A DNA stretch of 64,000 nt, taken from NCBI GenBank assembly GCA_025617745.1, contig CM046869.1, positions 18,554,994-18,618,993 of the forward strand, given 5' to 3'. Each line of letters begins with the position of its first letter. Position 1 is the stretch's first letter. Both the position numbers and the translations under genes were made by a program. Below, one piece after another: positions 25,201 through 31,842 of the stretch. The notes beneath the pieces are model-generated. The model worked only from the letters and a program-made list of their open reading frames with translations. It had not been told where the DNA came from and did no database searches. Origin of the DNA: Heliocidaris erythrogramma. Lineage: Eukaryota > Echinodermata > Echinoidea > Camarodonta > Echinometridae.

Positions 25201-25829
25201 GAAGAAAAAGTATTATTGAAGCAAGACATTAATTATGAAATTTGTACAAGTATAATCTGCTATGACATGCAGCCCTCCCTTAAAAGAAAATTACAAATAA
25301 AGAGAATTTTAAATATGAAACTAAAAGTAGTAGTTGTGACTAATCAGTATTTTCGTAAGTGTTTACAGGAAGATAGAGAATGTTTACTCAGGTATACAAT
25401 AAGAAGTTTTTTTGATCAAGGGTTGTTGCTTTTAATTCTGAGCTGGACCTTTTCTAATTTTCCATGCTGGGTTACAATTGTAGCTTACATGTACATGTAT
25501 ATATCCATAATCTGGGCCAGGCCTGGTTCTCCCAGCTCTACTTCACCTGCATCAGTGTAGCCTTAAAAACGAAATTTTTATTTGTCACAGTCCTAGGACG
25601 AGCTTACATTTATGTATACATGTTGAACCATATCTAGCTACATGTAGATATACGAGTGTACATGACTTACTTTTAAAAGTTCAGTTTACAGTTCTGGAAC
25701 ACATGTACTTACATCTCTAAACTGGACCAGGCCCAGTTCTCCCAGCTCTGCTACACATGCGTAAGCCGCCTCAGACTGCAAGAACAGCTGGGCCAGGCAC
25801 ATCTCCTCACTACGGTACAGGGAACCCAT
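1175..25829 (-). CDS. ATP6V0A1: V-type proton ATPase 116 kDa subunit a (gene, exons 1-16, 3' end missing)
   Basis: Subunit a of the membrane V0 sector. With the c-ring it forms the proton path of the V-ATPase, which acidifies lysosomes, endosomes and secretory vesicles. Sixteen exons with GT-AG borders join in frame to 669 residues. Order: a cytoplasmic N-terminal domain (about 1-398), starting [16 protein letters not shown], with the conserved [20 protein letters not shown] and [14 protein letters not shown] blocks; then membrane helices beginning at [17 protein letters not shown]. Family members have about 830-840 residues, so about 165-170 C-terminal residues, including the essential arginine helix, lie beyond the left edge. 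No frameshift or stop was found. The symbol follows the vertebrate a1 paralogue; in an invertebrate it may be the single ancestral gene. Confidence 0.96.
1283..2199. other. V-ATPase intron 15, first part
   Basis: AT-rich intron with a short GA repeat after the acceptor (1289-1308). No coding or recognisable repeat structure seen. Confidence 0.4.
2200..2345 (+). pseudogene. 3' terminal coding remnant of a LINE (reverse transcriptase C-terminus)
   Basis: Reads [19 protein letters not shown] then YLFK, the end of the ORF2 of many CR1/Jockey/L2-type LINEs. The same peptide is found on the minus strand near 24447-24520. A stop codon shows it is dead. Confidence 0.5.
2460..3480. other. Possible transposon-derived blocks with a small acidic ORF
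   Basis: Two GC-richer blocks (about 2460-2800 and 3130-3480) each contain GTGACGTCAC. A minus-strand ORF at 3150-3284 encodes an acidic 44-residue peptide starting [16 protein letters not shown]. Short acidic first exons of this kind occur in transposon-encoded genes, but I cannot name a family. No complete gene is visible. Confidence 0.25.
3586..3741 (+). mobile_element. LINE/SINE 3' tail ending in (ATGT)n
   Basis: CTTCCCATTGATTATTACAT, the hairpin-forming GCGCCTAGAGCACTCTAC and a short (ATGT) tail. The same sequence, on the other strand, is at 24310-24440, so this is a dispersed retroelement 3' end. Confidence 0.55.
3840..4346 (-). pseudogene. C-terminal fragment of an L1/Tx1-like LINE ORF2
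   Basis: About 168 codons in one frame interrupted by a single in-frame TAG (near 4100). Contains [18 protein letters not shown] and later [20 protein letters not shown], typical of the region after the reverse transcriptase in L1-like elements. 5'-truncated insertion in intron 15. Confidence 0.5.
4406..4613 (-). CDS. ATP6V0A1: V-ATPase subunit a, exon 15 (residues 564-633)
   Basis: 208 nt reading [20 protein letters not shown] then [17 protein letters not shown], followed by [13 protein letters not shown]. Carries the conserved FGYLV-L-FYKW helix and the start of the next. Donor GTAAGC. Confidence 0.95.
4740..5440. repeat. Tandem ~150-165 bp repeat with DR1-type nuclear-receptor motifs
   Basis: Three or four diverged units. 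Three have TGACCTCAAATGACCTTTGA near 4921, 5076 and 5235, followed by ATCATGTGACCTCC. TGACCTTTGACC is the direct-repeat-1 arrangement bound by HNF4, COUP-TF or RXR-type receptors. Another phrase, CTTGCAGGTAAACTTTAAC, recurs in the units. Lies in intron 14. Confidence 0.6.
5547..5693. mobile_element. Foldback MITE, family 1
   Basis: Ends resemble GGGCCCCATTTCAT and ATGAAACAGGACCC. The core GTTATAAGCTACTGAAATCC followed by GATTGGCTGA is shared with elements at 8293, 9671 and 15565. Non-coding, about 147 bp. Confidence 0.65.
5752..5870 (-). CDS. ATP6V0A1: V-ATPase subunit a, exon 14 (residues 525-564)
   Basis: 119 nt reading [20 protein letters not shown] then [19 protein letters not shown]. 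Contains the conserved [13 protein letters not shown] membrane helix. Confidence 0.96.
5871..7726. other. V-ATPase intron 13
   Basis: Contains two regions with inverted GGTACCC/GGGTACC motifs (6118-6154 and 6805-6882), which may be ends of an undefined element, and a short ORF at 6432-6617 without recognisable homology. 6960-7500 shows only AT-rich sequence. No gene recognised. Confidence 0.35.
7727..7817 (-). CDS. ATP6V0A1: V-ATPase subunit a, exon 13 (residues 494-524)
   Basis: 91 nt reading [20 protein letters not shown] then [11 protein letters not shown] luminal loop, variable among homologues, ending in the conserved YPFG-DP motif. Donor GTAAGT. Confidence 0.93.
8293..8790. mobile_element. 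Foldback MITE family 1, split by a 0.4-kb insertion
   Basis: The left part (8293-8342, CCTGTTTCATAAAACTTA) and right part (8734-8790, TTATAAGCTACTGAAAAACT) together make the family 1 MITE. Between them lies about 390 bp containing a unit like the 13.6-14.1 kb tandem repeat (CCATGCAAAATTTGAA). Confidence 0.5.
8866..9011 (-). CDS. ATP6V0A1: V-ATPase subunit a, exon 12 (residues 446-494)
   Basis: 146 nt reading [20 protein letters not shown] then [20 protein letters not shown]. Contains a membrane helix and the conserved YNDCFSKS luminal motif. The WNVT sequon is a possible N-glycosylation site. Confidence 0.95.
9261..9338 (+). pseudogene. Inverted copy of V-ATPase exon 3 fragment with its splice donor, in intron 11
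   Basis: TCTTGGACACCGGAGAGAA and the following bases up to GACCTAGAG|GTATGTTAGATTGATC match the 3' 60 bases of exon 3 and the first ~18 bases of intron 3. It lies on the opposite strand to the gene. One inserted base breaks the frame. Because intron sequence is included, this was a DNA-level duplication, not a processed transcript. Confidence 0.8.
9340..9633 (-). repeat. Dispersed ~300 bp repeat, copy 1
   Basis: Matches 15226-15561 on the opposite strand, sharing for example TTTCTACTATGATGTTCTTCC-like and CACACAGAAATGGGT segments. A third fragment is near 9988-10022. Both full copies adjoin a family 1 MITE. Unknown family, no ORF. Confidence 0.65.
9671..9811. mobile_element. Foldback MITE, family 1
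   Basis: Inverted ends CTGGGAAGCGTTTCATCAAG and CTTGATGAAACGCTCCCCTG, about 141 bp, with the family core GTTATAAGCTACTGAAATCC. Confidence 0.75.
9812..10471. other. V-ATPase intron 11, distal part
   Basis: AT-rich intron sequence with a 30-bp fragment of the dispersed 9340 repeat near 9988. Nothing else seen. Confidence 0.4.
10472..10611 (-). CDS. ATP6V0A1: V-ATPase subunit a, exon 11 (residues 399-445)
   Basis: 140 nt reading [20 protein letters not shown] then [20 protein letters not shown]. Contains the first two membrane helices and the diagnostic MFGDLGHG motif. Confidence 0.96.
11213..11505. mobile_element. MITE with TTACTGTAAACGC-type inverted ends
   Basis: Left CTACTATAAATGCAGAAATA and right end, read inverted, TTACTGTAAACGCTGTTATT; both continue into TTCGCG motifs. 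About 290 bp, non-coding, in intron 10. 10612-11212 holds nothing else recognised. Confidence 0.6.
11704..11790 (-). mobile_element. LINE/SINE 3' tail with (CATA)n
   Basis: On the minus strand, AACGCTATATAAATACCTGT followed by (ATGT)n. This is the usual 3' end of L2-like retroelements. Only the tail is recognisable. Confidence 0.45.
11958..12108 (-). CDS. ATP6V0A1: V-ATPase subunit a, exon 10 (residues 349-399)
   Basis: 151 nt reading [20 protein letters not shown] then [20 protein letters not shown] and [10 protein letters not shown]. Conserved segment leading into the membrane domain. The intron to exon 9 is short (204 bp). Confidence 0.95.
12313..12525 (-). CDS. ATP6V0A1: V-ATPase subunit a, exon 9 (residues 278-348)
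   Basis: 213 nt, 71 codons, reading [20 protein letters not shown] then [20 protein letters not shown] and ending QLALRRGT. Carries the conserved [14 protein letters not shown] distal-lobe segment. Confidence 0.96.
12526..13160. other. V-ATPase intron 8
   Basis: 635 bp of unique-looking AT-rich intron. I see no repeat or RNA gene in it. Confidence 0.5.
13161..13254 (-). CDS. ATP6V0A1: V-ATPase subunit a, exon 8 (residues 246-277)
   Basis: 94 nt reading [20 protein letters not shown] then [11 protein letters not shown]. The family has FRA-LYPC-ET at this point. Donor GTATGT. Confidence 0.94.
13560..14105. repeat. Tandem ~155 bp repeat, intron 7
   Basis: About three and a half diverged units, each with a CTCCAT-AAAATTTGAAAGAAATC phrase, a phrase like TTTGACCCTATGAAAGACGG, and GGCAGCATCACCAAAAACT. 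One unit has TGACCTTTGACCC (13957-13969), the same DR1 arrangement as at 4.9-5.3 kb. Confidence 0.65.
14612..14776. repeat. Foldback element (hairpin ~165 bp)
   Basis: Perfect 14-bp ends TATATTGGATGGCT / AGCCATCCAATATA. Inside, GGAATACCAGAAATATTCCA pairs with a right-hand counterpart, and CCAATATTGCAC with GTGCAATATTGG. Possible single-strand hairpin or MITE. Confidence 0.75.
14829..14892. repeat. Transposon end fragment, copy 1 of an inverted pair
   Basis: TTAAAGGGCCCTTGCAACCC continues to GCAAGTTTATTGCTGT and is found inverted at 17728-17790. It resembles a DNA-transposon terminus; the rest is not defined. Confidence 0.5.
15226..15561 (+). repeat. Dispersed ~300 bp repeat, copy 2
   Basis: Opposite-strand partner of 9340-9633; see that entry. 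It runs directly into a family 1 MITE on its right. Confidence 0.65.
15565..15706. mobile_element. Foldback MITE, family 1 (best-preserved copy)
   Basis: CTGGGGAGCATTTCATCAAG at one end and TTCATGAAACGCTCCCCTGA at the other. Long inner arms include GTCAGTGATTTTTACCGACA and its complement. No coding capacity. Confidence 0.8.
15803..15885 (-). CDS. ATP6V0A1: V-ATPase subunit a, exon 7 (residues 219-246)
   Basis: 83 nt reading [20 protein letters not shown] then RVKKICEG, the canonical block of the cytoplasmic domain. Phase joins exon 8 through a split glycine codon. Confidence 0.95.
15886..16271. other. V-ATPase intron 6
   Basis: 386 bp; no recognisable feature seen. Confidence 0.5.
16272..16398 (-). 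CDS. ATP6V0A1: V-ATPase subunit a, exon 6 (residues 176-218)
   Basis: 127 nt encoding [20 protein letters not shown] and [20 protein letters not shown], among the most conserved stretches of the subunit. Donor GTGAGT; a poly-G/C tract lies just upstream at 16441. Confidence 0.96.
16399..18241. other. V-ATPase intron 5
   Basis: Holds a 15-base G run (16441-16455), the transposon-end fragment at 17728-17790 and, at about 18085-18165, a phrase (ATCTGTGGATATTTGGGGTC) that recurs at 58028-58047. No ORF with homology. Confidence 0.4.
17728..17790. repeat. Transposon end fragment, copy 2 (inverted relative to 14829)
   Basis: Reads into TTGGGTTGCAAGGGCCCTTT, the complement of the 14829 copy. 17010-17790 may be one element beginning TTAAAG, but its left end is weak. 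Confidence 0.45.
18242..18345 (-). CDS. ATP6V0A1: V-ATPase subunit a, exon 5 (residues 142-176)
   Basis: 104 nt reading [20 protein letters not shown] then [15 protein letters not shown]. This is the variable linker before the conserved FVAGV block. It follows the largest intron of the gene (4.8 kb). Donor GTGAGT. Confidence 0.94.
18346..23186. other. V-ATPase intron 4 (largest intron)
   Basis: Begins with a (CAGA/CACA)n microsatellite (18366-18420). A diverged duplicate pair follows (18490-18600 and 18620-18725, sharing GGGGGTGT and AGACAGAACACAAACCACCAC-like text). A SINE lies at 20600-20867. The remainder is AT-rich and I recognise nothing in it. ORFs near 19229 and 21613 show no homology I can name. 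Confidence 0.4.
20600..20867 (-). mobile_element. tRNA-derived SINE with (ATT)n tail
   Basis: On the minus strand it starts GGGAGCACTGTGGTATATTG and has A-box-like and B-box-like parts (B box GGGTTCAATAC), followed by a non-tRNA body and an (ATT)n tail. Fits a 5'-tRNA SINE inserted in intron 4. Confidence 0.65.
23187..23315 (-). CDS. ATP6V0A1: V-ATPase subunit a, exon 4 (residues 99-141)
   Basis: 129 nt, 43 codons, reading [20 protein letters not shown] and continuing to [14 protein letters not shown]. Charged heptad-like sequence fits the cytoplasmic coiled coil that contacts the peripheral stalks. Donor GTATGC. Confidence 0.95.
23316..23626. other. V-ATPase intron 3
   Basis: 311 bp; only a (GA)n run at 23347-23367. 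Nothing else. Confidence 0.5.
23627..23724 (-). CDS. ATP6V0A1: V-ATPase subunit a, exon 3 (residues 66-98)
   Basis: 98 nt reading [20 protein letters not shown] then [13 protein letters not shown], with a GTATGT donor. A damaged inverted copy of its 3' part plus donor lies at 9261-9338. Confidence 0.95.
24310..24535 (-). pseudogene. LINE 3' end with reverse-transcriptase C-terminal remnant
   Basis: Minus strand reads [20 protein letters not shown] then KT and a stop, followed by the same 3' sequence found at 3586-3741 (GCGCCTAGAGCACTCTAC hairpin). Strongly 5'-truncated. Confidence 0.6.
24577..24790 (+). mobile_element. tRNA-derived SINE
   Basis: GGTTCAGTGGTAGAGCAGTG resembles an A box and AGTGTTCAAAACC a B box, with CTTGTAA in the anticodon-loop position (threonine-like). 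The body GAGGACTTAAAGCCATCGGT follows. Inserted in intron 2 beside the LINE tail. Confidence 0.65.
25115..25193 (-). CDS. ATP6V0A1: V-ATPase subunit a, exon 2 (residues 40-66)
   Basis: 79 nt reading [20 protein letters not shown] and MERKL, with AG acceptor and GTAAGT donor. It ends with one base of the arginine codon completed by exon 3. This is the start of the family's N-terminal coiled coil. Confidence 0.95.
25501..25560 (-). pseudogene. Decayed tandem copy of V-ATPase exon 1 (3' part) inside intron 1
   Basis: About 45 bases resemble the 3' part of exon 1, including a 14-base identical run (GTTCTCCCAGCTCT on the plus strand). The minus strand would read [15 protein letters not shown] against the real [14 protein letters not shown]. 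No GT donor follows at the equivalent place, so it does not look functional. It lies about 200 bp downstream of exon 1. Confidence 0.55.
25713..25829 (-). CDS. ATP6V0A1: V-ATPase subunit a, coding exon 1 (residues 1-39)
   Basis: Starts with the ATG at 25829 and encodes [20 protein letters not shown] and the following [13 protein letters not shown], the universal N-terminus of the family. Exactly 39 codons, ending at a GTAAGT donor. The exon probably continues upstream as 5' UTR to about 25906. Confidence 0.96.
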
Positions 25830-25914
25830 CTTGGCCCTGTGAACTGCTTTTCCTCTCCTCTTCTTCTTAAAGAGTCCTTATCAGCTTAATAGAGCAACCT
25901 TATTTTCTGTGACC

Positions 25915-25958
<44 letters not shown>
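25830..25958 (-). promoter_or_regulatory. Probable 5' UTR part of exon 1 and its acceptor with a (CT)n pyrimidine tract
   Basis: On the minus strand a long CT-repeat (plus-strand (AG)n at 25920-25958) is followed by CATTTTGGTCACAG, a good acceptor, then about 77 nt to the ATG. This implies a non-coding exon further upstream. The pyrimidine tract of this splice site would be a microsatellite. The upstream exon was not identified with certainty. Confidence 0.5.
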
Positions 25959-25963
<5 letters not shown>

Positions 25964-27324
25964 AAAGAAATCATAAAACAGATACAAGTAAGTATTTTAA
26001 GTTGCAAATAGAGCAAGTCAGTAATATAACTTATCGATGAAAGGACAGAATATACAGAAAAGCTAACAGGGAAGGAAGAGAAACAAGAAGAAATGGTTAG
26101 AAAAACAATTGCAAAAGTGTCTAACCAAGATGAATATTATTGGCAGTAACTGAAGCTTTTGATGCACACAGATTCATTCACGGCAATACATTCACTCATG
26201 GAAAACTTCCAGCCATTTGGAACAGCACACTGACACAAAGCGCCATGTTGAAAATAAGGAGCTAAAGGGTGAGAAAGTGAAGGTGGCAATAAGAAGGTGA
26301 GACCTGGAAACCTGACTTCAGAAACAACTTGATTTTTCCAGTAGATCCGGTAATAAACTAAAGTTGATAAAGTGAAGTATTTACACAATCACAGTGAACA
26401 TCAACAACATAAAACCAGATCACTACAAAAAATTTGTGTTTTGCATTCGACAATACAGACACCACGTACAAATACTGCAAAATGTACATGAACAATCACA
26501 GGTAAACTGGAAAACGACAAATGATCTCAGAGTTTGAGTAAATGCTTATCACCTTCGCACTGCCTTAATCAAGTCTACAATCTGGACCTTAGCAAGCAAA
26601 CATCCACTTCAAGGGTGCTTTAATAGGAAGGTCAAAGTTCTCACAAAGATTGCTATCAAAATGTATTTGGATGATAATTTCCAATGAATCAAACACTAAA
26701 ATAACAATATCATTTCATGAAGTAGCATAAGAGATATGAGGCTCCATTGGCCTATTAAACCAGTAAGAAGGGTTATGAAATTGCAAAGGATTGAGACTTT
26801 GTACTGTTATATTATTCATTTGAAGAAAAAAAATGAAATAACTCCATGTACAGTATGCACTTCACAACATTTATGATATAATGTGATGAATAATCCAAAG
26901 AATTTGTTATAAAATTTGCTACTGTGCAACAAGAAAACAAGAAATGACTTTGCAAAATTTCTCTATATGGTAGACTAATTTGACTGTGCATGACTACTGG
27001 TACTGGTACTTACATGTACAAAGGCCTACAAATTCATGAGGCTTTAAACCTCTTCATAGTTTTTACATAGTACATGCAAATATGTAAAGTCATACCGGGT
27101 GCTTTTTAATCTCATCGTACCCAGACGAAAGGACTTACATACATGTACATATGTGTCCAGTTTTATTTGCTGGTATTCAGACTACAGTATGAAAGAGTGT
27201 ACTTAGTATTAAAGCTTTCTAGGGGTAAGCAATGGCATTCAGAAAGAAATTACTTGAAACACATGCAGGTGCACAACACATGGCATACCGTATCATTCCC
27301 ACATGTCTTGATATGGCTATTAAA
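25959..27324. other. Upstream of V-ATPase exon 1
   Basis: 1.4 kb of AT-rich sequence, probably 5' intron. No exon, repeat or RNA gene recognised. Confidence 0.4.
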
Positions 27325-27714
27325 GGGTCACTAAAATAAAAAAATAATTGCCCATTTTTCGTAGGAAGGTGTCATCAGGAGCCAAAAAATATCCATCACA
27401 CAATTTTTTATGCATTCAGTCATATTTTATAATCATTTGAAAAGTACATTTTTGCTGATTTACACAGTCATAAGCCCCGCCCCTAAAAAAACTCATCGAA
27501 GCGACATCGTGATCACGTGATCTGTGACGCATGAAAAGTAAGGGAAAAATTCGGAAAATATTCCACTAACCTATACCGTGCGCGCCCGGAGGCCCCCGGC
27601 AGGCCCAGCCCGGTGCCGAGCATGATATTCACCGCATCGACCATTTGCATTGCGTATTTTCGTGTGTTTAATTCCTCACAATAACTTTGATTTTGGGACA
27701 CAGTTTCATCAATA

Positions 27715-27861
27715 ATGCCTAATCGGTGTATAGTTGCGGGCTGTAGCAAGACCCCTAAAGATGGTGTAAGCCTACATTATTTTCCTAAATATGAAAATCT
27801 ACGGAAATTGTGGGTCGCAAAGGTTAAAGCTCACAAGCCCTGGCCTGTATTCAGAATTTGA
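27715..27861 (+). pseudogene. THAP-type zinc-finger N-terminal fragment
   Basis: MPNRCIVAGCSKTPKDGVSL then HYFPKYENLRKLWVAKVK fits the first half of a THAP domain: C-x4-C, the HYFP signature and the LW. A stop follows at codon 49, and the second Zn-binding pair (C-x2-H) with HF is missing. Hence a truncated or decayed copy, perhaps from a P-like transposase. Confidence 0.55.
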
Positions 27862-27972
27862 CATGAAGAGAAGGATAAGCTAGCTAAAAGATTCAGCTAT
27901 TCCAACGATCAGACTTGGAGTCAAGTCTTCCAATCTGTTTTTCAACGACAGCAGCTGCAGCAGCTTCACCCG

Positions 27973-28044
27973 TAGACCGAAAATTCTGTCTCTCGTTCGT
28001 TAGCTAAGACGACCTAACGAACGAGAGACAGCATTTTCGGTCTA
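27973..28044. mobile_element. 72-bp palindromic element with perfect 9-bp target duplication
   Basis: TAGACCGAAAATTCTGTCTC pairs with the right arm ending ATTTTCGGTCTA. Flanks are CTTCACCCG on both sides (27964-27972 and 28045-28053). Nine-base duplications are typical of Mutator-like elements. Only end sequence remains. Confidence 0.75.
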
Positions 28045-28053
28045 CTTCACCCG

Positions 28054-28095
28054 TAACTCCAGGGAGCTCCAACGCGTTGGAGCTCCCTGGAGTTA
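28054..28095. mobile_element. 42-bp perfect palindrome with 9-bp target duplication
   Basis: Twenty-one bases (TAACTCCAGGGAGCTCCAAC + G) followed by their exact complement. Flanks CTTCACCCG and CTTCACCCA. The same ends bound the 587-bp element at 54158. It is inserted immediately beside the 72-bp palindrome, at the same target word. Confidence 0.8.
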
Positions 28096-28945
28096 CTTCA
28101 CCCACGGCCCTTCACCGTATTCTGCGAGGGGTTCAAACATATAATATGGTCGAATTTCCCCTTGCCACTCGAGCTACTTTGCCTTCGGTGTCTGATAAAT
28201 CATTTGATAAATCAGACTTCGTATCTGCATGGCTCAGAAAAGTCCTCCAACTCAGAATCGCGGGCACTTTTCCTCTCTCTATATAAGTTACTCGAATTCA
28301 GCCAAAATCTAGGTCAGTACTAACGTACTATGTAAAGCGAAGTAAAAAAAAAAAGCCGTGTGAAATAAACAAAACAAAAGCGTTCACCAGTCGCTATGTA
28401 CGAGGGGAACATAGTCACTGCCGTATTAAAGATGTGTAGGACATTGTACATAATTATATACAGACGCATAAAACGTCTGTGCACGCGTTTATGACCAATG
28501 CAAAACTTTCGTTCGGCAAGCTCAGATGGATGAGAACATTGTTCAAAAGAAAAGCTAAAAACAAAACAAGAGCTGTATATTTGGGCAAAAGCGTTTTCTG
28601 ATCTTGTAGAAAATATATTGCTAATGATTATTCACTCCTAAGATTATATTGATTAATTTCCTTTTTTCATAAATTGTCCATTGAACAGAGGGGTCAAATA
28701 CCGCATTCTGTGTACAGTATTATATGCTGCAGCCTGCAGATCTTGTGCCTCTTACTTTTCATACGTCACTTGGGGGCTAGCCAATCAGCTCACGAGTTTT
28801 AAGGAACGGTCCCAAAACCTCTACTTTTCCCCCTTTTTCGCCAAAACGAGACATAATTTGGACAATCGATTGGCAGATTCGTGATTAGAAGGCAAAACTA
28901 CATGGAAAGAGCACCCATTTTCTCTCTAATTTAGTAAACCTTTAA

Positions 28946-31499
28946 GCAAAATCGCTTTCAAAAAAGGTTTTGCGCACACTGTGTCTCCATGCACTCTTAA
29001 CATACTTCGTTATTCTGTTTAACATGTATTGTGTGTACATACATGCATCACATACATGTACACAATTACAAATTTAAAAAATGGAAAACTATCCCCTTTG
29101 GATTAGTTTGCCACATAACTCCTCGGGATCAGAGAGCATCTAGTTAGGTTGGGGAGAAGTCTTTTATATACATTGTATTTGAGAAATTTCCTTCTCACTG
29201 CAGATTCTACATGGTATGCCTTTCATAAGACCTGTCAGTCATAAATCAAAATGACAACTGCTGGGAGGAGTTAGAAGGATAATGGACGTACTAGTAGGTC
29301 CATGGAAGGATCAGCAAATGCTGCTGTCACCTTCCCAATAGAAACTCACAAAAACCATCTTACATATATACGTGCTGTACTTAATGCAATAAAAGCGAAA
29401 CAAGAGATTATACTCAATGATGAAATGAGATACTTAAAAGGGGATAAAAGAAAGAAGCAGAAAAATAAGGAAGTAAATTGCACTCCTTTTCATCTTCTGG
29501 ACAATATCTATAGACAAATTCAAACAATCTAAAGCTTTTTTGATGTTGTTGCTGTTGTGGTTTTCTTTTTCTTTTTTTTTTTGGGGGGGGGTTGGGGTTG
29601 GGATGGAATACTAAACTCTATATAATGATCCTATTAATTGTAATTTTTTTTTTTTTTTGGGGGGGGGGGGGGTTGGGGTTGGGATGGAATACTAAACTCT
29701 ATATAATAATCCTATTAAAGTGACATGATGAAAAACAGTTCAAAGAATTCATGGGCTGCAAGATCATTGCCAAATAAGTTCAAGAAATACATGTACAAAG
29801 ACAAACACACAGAATCCAATACAGTATATTGATTTTGCTTGAAACTATTTTTTTGTTGACATTCTATAATGAACTTACAATATGCATTACCTACAACCAT
29901 ATTCCACTACAGGAAAATAATTTGTGTCCAAATGGCAATTTGGTAATGCACTAAAAAAAAAAAAAAACAGATAAATGTTATGTAGGGCCATGAATGAAAC
30001 CTTACAGAGCAAAACCACAAATAATGATAAATCTGGTCCATGATGATTTATGAAATTCAGAGAAAGTCATAACAAGTTAAAAGTGACATATTTCACACAC
30101 CATGGGAACACATTTGACATTATCACCAGATGAATTCAACTGGAAGAACATAATCTTCCAAAATAGTAACTTAATTCACAACCCATCAAAATGCATTCTC
30201 ACTTTATAAATTCAATCAAACTTACAAGAAATAATGTTTCAAGATCGCTTACCACCTGAAACTCTTACCTCCATGAGCATATACAGTATATCTTTCTGAA
30301 ATATACTCTTTTTGATTTTTTCATTACCAAGTCCAGCCTCCTAGTAAGTTTTAATACTAGTTAGTCATAACAACAGGAAATGAAACCTGTGCACGTACTG
30401 GCTAACCGATTATGTTATTGCAGGATATCAGTTATTGCAGGATATCAGTCATACCTGTACTTCTGATATCAGCAGCTTGTATTAACGTTAAAAAACACAC
30501 ACGCTATGGGCCGTAACCTTTGTTTGGAAAGCTTTGAGTACTAAAAGACAGTATACTGCACTTCCTTTGGTGCTAGTTTTGATATCAGTAACACACTTTC
30601 ATGTAGAATTATCATAAAGAACATTCAAAACAGCATATATGTATTAGTAGGATTTATACAACACCTTCTAAGATTCTTGCAACCCTATTGGTCAATTCTT
30701 AATCACATGACATCCGATAAAAGTAATGTTGAACAGTATCACTCTCCAGACGTGCTATTCTGTTTGATCCATTTGCACCGTTACACGGTGGTGTCACAGT
30801 ATATTGTGAGGTACATGTACATGTAAGTGACATCACCGTGCAATGGAACAAATGGATCAAACGAAATTGCACTCTGATTTCACAATAAAAACATACCCAT
30901 CTCAATATATTGGACAGACGGGTATGTGCCACTTTGACAACCCCCTTTTTCAACAGCCAATCGCCGTTCTCAAGATACCAGATTTCTTTGAACTGCCATT
31001 CCGAAGACTCTTGGAATAGCAATTCCCCATAATACACCAACTGAATTTTTCCCTAGCCTTAACATGGCCCCTTTTAACCCTTTGCAGAACAGTGCCATAA
31101 CTCTCTAGACCCTATATTTTGACCTACCCGGCAGTTCCTTAGACCCCCATTTTGGGGTTGCCTGAGACACACCCCAGTAAAAAAAAAATCTGAGTGCCCT
31201 TTTTTTTAAAATATATATTCTTTTTTGTTCCTGAGGGACCTTATCTTACAAGCTATGCTTATTGATTTTATTTGCCAAGCCTTCAGAAAATAATAAATTT
31301 GTACATAGTAGAATAACAAATTAGCAAGCTTGAACAGGATAACCCACGAAAGCTCGAAAGCTTATTTACAGTGGGCCCTCATGTATGAATAATATAATCA
31401 TTGAGTTAGAACATATTTATATTTATTTACACATTGAGGAATAAATAAGGAAAAGTAGATCATAAAAATAATAGTGATAAATATATATATACAAAGTTA
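28946..31499. other. Upstream intergenic or 5' intron sequence
   Basis: Contains a ~75-bp tandem duplication (about 29569-29640 and 29646-29718, T-run/G-run then GGGATGGAATACTAAACTCT) and an inverted repeat at 30762-30860 (GTTTGATCCATTTGCACC and its complement). No gene recognised; the 113-codon ORF near 30699 overlaps that inverted repeat. Confidence 0.4.
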
Positions 31500-31640
31500 G
31501 AATGAGAGGAAAAGAAAGAGAAAGAGGAAGAAGGAGGAAGAAGAAAAAAGAGGAGAAGACGAAATTAGAACAGGAGGAAGAAATGGAGAGAGAGAGAGAG
31601 AGACGAAGATGAGAATGAAAAAAAAAAAAAAAAAACTACG
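31500..31640. repeat. GA-rich low-complexity tract
   Basis: Purine-only runs of GAAAGAGG-type sequence ending in a poly-A run; lies just downstream (on the minus strand) of the LINE relic. Confidence 0.6.
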
Positions 31641-31842
31641 TTAAATCTGTCATCATGTTAAAACTATCTATATATATATATAATAAACAGCATATTAACC
31701 TGCATGTGAAAAGAAGATGGTCCGTATTCAGGATATTTTACCTAGATGTAACATAATCATTTGCTTCTTCTCTCTGACTCTCCAGTGAAAGATATTCTTT
31801 CAATTTCCTCTTAAAATGAACAAAGCTCCTTTTATGTCATTA

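Larger units (their letters stand above)
27325..28945. mobile_element. Possible DNA transposon remnant carrying a THAP fragment
   Basis: Left TAAAGGGTCACTAAAATAAA and right end, read inverted, TAAAGGTTTACTAAATTAGA resemble terminal inverted repeats. Inside are a THAP-like coding fragment and two inserted palindromes. THAP DNA-binding domains occur in P-element-type transposases as well as host proteins. No target duplication is clear. Confidence 0.35.

Noticed and set aside
25153..25560. 135-codon plus-strand ORF across exon 2 and intron 1
   Set aside because: Antisense to the V-ATPase exon and to the decayed exon 1 copy; a shadow frame.
30699..31040. 113-codon minus-strand ORF
   Set aside because: It runs across an inverted repeat (30762-30860), has no recognisable motif and no splice or start support.
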